From: Betaproteobacteria bacterium | GTDB taxonomy: Bacteria > Pseudomonadota > Gammaproteobacteria > Burkholderiales > SG8-39 | Direction of reading: 5' to 3' | DNA length: 9,241 nt | Assembly (NCBI GenBank): GCA_029858545.1 | Contig: JAOUFA010000130.1 | Location: 1 to 9,241, forward strand | Part shown: positions 6,423 through 9,241 of the stretch, in pieces | Layout of the letters: each line of letters starts with the position of its first letter | Position numbering within the stretch: the first letter of the stretch is position 1 | Made by a program: the position numbers and the translations under genes | Notes under the pieces: model-generated | What the model saw: the letters and a program-made list of their open reading frames with translations, nothing else | Told to the model about the DNA's origin: nothing | Databases searched by the model: none

Positions 6423-7514
6423 CTACAGTTTCAGCGGCCGCCAGTACCCGGTGAGTTCCAGATAGCCGCGCCCGACTTCGCTCGCGCCTTGGCCCTGATA
6501 CACGCGCACCGCCCCCTCCCAGTAGATCGTGCCGGTGCTCGCGCGCGCGTCGAGTTCCTGATCGTCCATCAGCGGCTCGATGCGCCACTCCCGGCCCGCC
6601 GCGGCGACACGCAGCGCGACCGGATACTCGACGCCGCTGCGCGGCGAACGCCAGCGGCGCAGCGGCTCGAAGTCGATCTCGCGCGGGGCGAAGCGCCGCA
6701 CGCGTCCGTCGGACGCGCTGAGCGTGCCGCCCGCATAGTGCGTGCCGCCCGAACTGCTGCGCATGCGAAACAGCATCAGCGCGCCGCCGTTCGAGAGATT
6801 GATGCCAAGCCAGTCCCAGCCCACCGCCTCGGGCGGCAGATAGCTGCTCGACCACTCGTGGTCGAGCCAGGCGCTGCCGCGCACCGCGCGGCGCCGGCCC
6901 GTTTGTTCGATCTCGCCCTGCACCGCCATCTGCGGCCGGCTGTAGTAGTAGCTCGCTTCGTGCGCCCGCGCGCCCTTGCGGCTCACGCCGCCCGCGCCGT
7001 GCAGCAGAACGCCGTCGGCGGCGGCGAAGTCGAGCGCCAGGCTGAATTCGCGCGCCGCGATCCGGCCGCGATAGCCGCGCGCGGTCTGCGCAAGGCGCCA
7101 GTCGTCGATCCACGCGTCGCAGCCTTCCTCGGCGGCACCGGCGAGGCCCAGCGCGTCGCGCGCGGCGCGCCCGTCGTGCAGCAGCCTGCCCACGCGCGGA
7201 TCGGCGAGCGCCGCGTGCGCGAACAGGATCTGCCTGAGCGCGAAGCGGCTCGGATTGGCGTAATCCCCGCCCGCGCGTGCCCGGAAGAAGGTGATCTGGA
7301 AGCCGAGCGGCCCGGCATCGTCCTGCGCATCGAGCCAGCCGGTGACATACCACCACTCGATGCGGTACCCCGGATGCGCGCCGTGATCGCGCGGAAAGCG
7401 CAGCGGGCGACCGGGAACGACTTCGCCGTCGCGCGCCGCGGCCGCGCGCGCGCGACGCGCTCCGCCCGGCGCGGCCAGCGCGGCGAGCAGTGCGATGACC
7501 CGACGCCGGTTCAT
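6423..7514 (-). CDS. AttH/CrtC-like secreted lipocalin-fold 'predicted hydrolase'
   Basis: This 363-residue exported protein has the CrtC N-terminal lipocalin fold (AttH family, COG5621-type). The sequence shows the family's landmarks: EWWYVTGWL (53-61), GFQITFFRAR (71-80), ASYYYSRPQM (187-196), SAWLDHEWSSSYL (214-226), GWDWLGINL (232-240), and a closing YWEGAVRV...GRGYLELTGYW (331-358). Family members are called hydrolases, and CrtC hydrates carotenoids, but I see no carotenoid genes here and the reaction is unknown. The N-terminus has NRRRVIALLAAL and cleavage after about Ala24; the Arg pair with a modest hydrophobic core resembles a Tat signal. ATG 7514 is preferred over an in-frame start at 7574 inside the permease gene because the signal begins there and GAAGG lies 7 nt upstream. 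The permease gene ends 10 nt before it, so the two are probably co-expressed, as in att-type ABC clusters. Confidence 0.88.
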   Translation of the reverse strand: MNRRRVIALLAALAAPGGARRARAAAARDGEVVPGRPLRFPRDHGAHPGYRIEWWYVTGWLDAQDDAGPLGFQITFFRARAGGDYANPSRFALRQILFAHAALADPRVGRLLHDGRAARDALGLAGAAEEGCDAWIDDWRLAQTARGYRGRIAAREFSLALDFAAADGVLLHGAGGVSRKGARAHEASYYYSRPQMAVQGEIEQTGRRRAVRGSAWLDHEWSSSYLPPEAVGWDWLGINLSNGGALMLFRMRSSSGGTHYAGGTLSASDGRVRRFAPREIDFEPLRRWRSPRSGVEYPVALRVAAAGREWRIEPLMDDQELDARASTGTIYWEGAVRVYQGQGASEVGRGYLELTGYWRPLKL

Positions 7515-7521
7515 GCGCGCG

Positions 7522-7526
7522 CCTTC
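7522..7526 (-). promoter_or_regulatory. Ribosome binding site of the attH-like gene, overlapping the permease stop
   Basis: GAAGG on the minus strand lies 7 nt before ATG 7514 and shares two bases with the permease TGA (7527-7525). This suggests that ribosomes finishing the permease re-initiate on the attH-like gene. It supports 7514 as the start. Confidence 0.55.
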
Positions 7527-9241
7527 ACCAGTCCTCGCGTACCGCACGCACCGGGCCCGCGCCCATCGCCTCACGCCCGGAAAGCCAGGCGGTGAGCGCG
7601 GCGAGCAGCACCAGCACCGCGGTCAGCGCAGCGAGCGTCGCCCACGGAACATGCAGGTCCATGCTCCAGTTGAACGACTGGCGGTCGACCACTTCGATGA
7701 GGATCAGGCTGATCGCCGCGCCGGTCGCCAGCCCCGCCGCGGCGCCGAGCGCGGCGAGCAGGCTGCCCTCGGCGGCAAGCATCGCGCCGATTCGCGCGCG
7801 CGTCATGCCCAGATGGCGCAACACACCGAACTCGCGCCGCCGCGCGAGCACGATCGCACCAAGGCTCGAGGACAGGCCGAACAGGCCGACCAGCACCGCC
7901 ACCGCCTCGATCGCATAGGTGACCGCGAAGCTGCGGTCGAAGATCGCGAGCGAATGCCCGCGGATCTCGCCCGGGGAGGCGATTTCGAGATACTCCCCGC
8001 CGGGCAGGCCGCGCAGCCGATCCATCGTGCGCGCGAGACTCGCGCCGGGGACGAGCCACAGCGAGCCGTCGTTGACCCGCGTGTCGCCGGTGAGCGCGAT
8101 GTAGTCGGCGCGATCGATGAGCAACGCGCCGTGCTGGCGGGCATAGTCGCGCCACACGCCGGCGACGACGAAGGCGCGCCGTGCGCCGGCGAGCGGCACC
8201 TCGACGCGCCGGCCCGGCTGGTAGCCGTAGAGTTCGCGCATCGCCTCGCTCACCCACACCGGCGGCGGATCGTCCGCGCGCCGCGCGTAGCGCTCGCCGA
8301 CGATCGGAAACACGCGGCTCGCGTCGCCCAGCGGCAGGTCGCGCGCGATGAGCGACACCGCGGGATGCGCCGCATCGAGGATCAACCGGCCACTGCGCAG
8401 AAAATCGACCCGCGCCACCTCGGGCAGCGCATGCAGCGCCCGCACGAAACCGGGCTCGAGATACGCGGTCTCGCCCGCATGCGAACTGCGGAAATAGAGA
8501 TCGGCGGGCAACACCGCATCGAGCCAATCGGCCACCGACTCGCGAAACGACGCGACCATGATCGCCATCGCGACCATCAGCGAGAAGCTCGCGACGATCG
8601 CGGCGAGGCTCACCATCGCCTGGCCGGGCGCGCCGCGCAATTGCTCGAGCGCGAGGATCCCCACCGCCGAGCGCGGCAGCGGCAGGCGCTCGAGCAGCCC
8701 GCGCACCAGCCAGGGCATCAGCGCGATCGAGCCGAGCAGCACGCAGGCGATCGCCAGATAGCCGAACAGCGCTACCCCGTCCACCGGTCCGGGCAAGGTC
8801 AGCACCGCACCCAGCCCGAGCAGCGCGACCCCGGGCCAGGGCGAGGCGGCGGATTCGAACAGGCGCTGCGTATCGCCCGCTTTGAGGGCGCGTGCGGCCG
8901 GCGTCGCCGCCGCCTCGCGCGCCGGCAGCGCCGCGCCGACGAGCGCAACACCGATTCCGATCGCGACATAGAGCGCCGCGACCGCCGGCTCGAAGGCAAT
9001 CTGCGGTGCGATCCCGCGGAACATTCCGGCGCCCAGGTCGCCGCCCGCGTAGCGCAGCGCGAGCCCCGCGAACAGATGGCCGAGCGCGACGCCGAGCACG
9101 CCGCCCGCCGCGCCGAGCGCGCCCGCCTCGACGAGCACCAGGCGCAGCACGCCACGCCGCTCGAGCCCGAGCACGCGCAGCAGCGCGTGTTCACCGCGGC
9201 GGCGGGCGACTTCGAGGGTTTGCGCCGAGAACACGAGAAAA
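7525..9241 (-). CDS. FtsX/MacB-type ABC transporter permease (N-terminus beyond the right edge)
   Basis: This is the C-terminal 571 residues of an inner-membrane permease. The frame is open to the window edge (Phe-Leu before the GTG at 9234), so that GTG is an internal valine codon and not a start. Two FtsX repeats are visible. The first enters at VARRRGEHALLRVLGL (11-26) with two further membrane segments. A linker with two membrane segments follows (about 130-190), then the second repeat: a membrane helix (about 210-240), a periplasmic domain (about 240-430), LARRREFGVLRHLGM, and two more helices before the end at AVREDW. The ARRRxE...LRxLG motif in each repeat is the cytoplasmic face thought to contact the ATPase. 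This layout suits a roughly 800-residue, about 10-helix permease of the YbbP/AttG type. Such proteins act mechanically on envelope lipids or lipoproteins rather than importing solutes. The substrate is unknown; the ATPase is expected to the right. Confidence 0.92.
   Translation of the reverse strand, partial: FLVFSAQTLEVARRRGEHALLRVLGLERRGVLRLVLVEAGALGAAGGVLGVALGHLFAGLALRYAGGDLGAGMFRGIAPQIAFEPAVAALYVAIGIGVALVGAALPAREAAATPAARALKAGDTQRLFESAASPWPGVALLGLGAVLTLPGPVDGVALFGYLAIACVLLGSIALMPWLVRGLLERLPLPRSAVGILALEQLRGAPGQAMVSLAAIVASFSLMVAMAIMVASFRESVADWLDAVLPADLYFRSSHAGETAYLEPGFVRALHALPEVARVDFLRSGRLILDAAHPAVSLIARDLPLGDASRVFPIVGERYARRADDPPPVWVSEAMRELYGYQPGRRVEVPLAGARRAFVVAGVWRDYARQHGALLIDRADYIALTGDTRVNDGSLWLVPGASLARTMDRLRGLPGGEYLEIASPGEIRGHSLAIFDRSFAVTYAIEAVAVLVGLFGLSSSLGAIVLARRREFGVLRHLGMTRARIGAMLAAEGSLLAALGAAAGLATGAAISLILIEVVDRQSFNWSMDLHVPWATLAALTAVLVLLAALTAWLSGREAMGAGPVRAVREDW

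Noticed and set aside
5524..7356. Minus-strand open frame of 610 codons spanning parts of the attH-like and hydrolase genes
   Set aside because: It is out of frame with both genes, whose catalytic and family motifs lie in the frames I annotated.
5463..7595. Plus-strand open frame of 710 codons
   Set aside because: It lies antisense to two well-supported genes and the gap between them. Its translation is Arg/Ala-rich with no recognisable motif, as expected for antisense frames in GC-rich DNA.
9232..9234. GTG at 9234 as the permease start
   Set aside because: The frame remains open to the window edge, and the protein at this point is already in the middle of an FtsX domain.

Overview
The window is GC-rich (lower in the left third, very high on the right) and every gene I can support is on the minus strand, so it reads from right to left. 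The content (two-partner secretion pair, FtsX-type ABC permease, secreted AttH-like lipocalin, signal peptides of Gram-negative type, outer-membrane barrel ending in Phe) points to a Gram-negative proteobacterium. A betaproteobacterium is my best guess, but this rests on style and gene families, not on a marker gene.

Layout in transcription order. (1) 9241-7525: the C-terminal part of a large FtsX/MacB-type ABC permease; its start lies beyond the right edge. (2) 7514-6423: a secreted AttH/CrtC-type lipocalin-like 'predicted hydrolase', 10 nt after the permease stop and probably translationally coupled to it. Together they resemble the att-type ABC exporter cluster; the ATPase would be expected just outside the right edge. 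(3) 6422-6156: a 267-nt gap holding a compound inverted repeat, then a possible promoter placed so close to the next ATG that the message may be leaderless. (4) 6155-5379: a cytoplasmic alpha/beta hydrolase with an intact Ser-Asp-His triad. (5) 5378-5130: a 249-nt gap with two hairpins and a candidate promoter for the next operon. (6) 5129-3504: TpsB, a POTRA plus beta-barrel outer-membrane transporter. (7) 3459-1: TpsA, a very large filamentous-haemagglutinin-type exoprotein, open for 1153 codons and still open at the left edge.

The TpsB-TpsA pair is the main functional unit: TpsA is exported by Sec, its N-terminal TPS domain engages the TpsB POTRA domains, and it is threaded through the TpsB barrel to fold as a beta-helix at the cell surface. 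The permease/AttH pair is a separate envelope unit, and the alpha/beta hydrolase lies between them with no evident link to either. I see no convincing undescribed multi-gene system. The most unusual signals are the three close cysteine pairs in TpsA and the imperfect hairpins whose mismatches all become G-U pairs on the minus-strand RNA. I see no tRNA, rRNA, CRISPR array, transposase or integrase.
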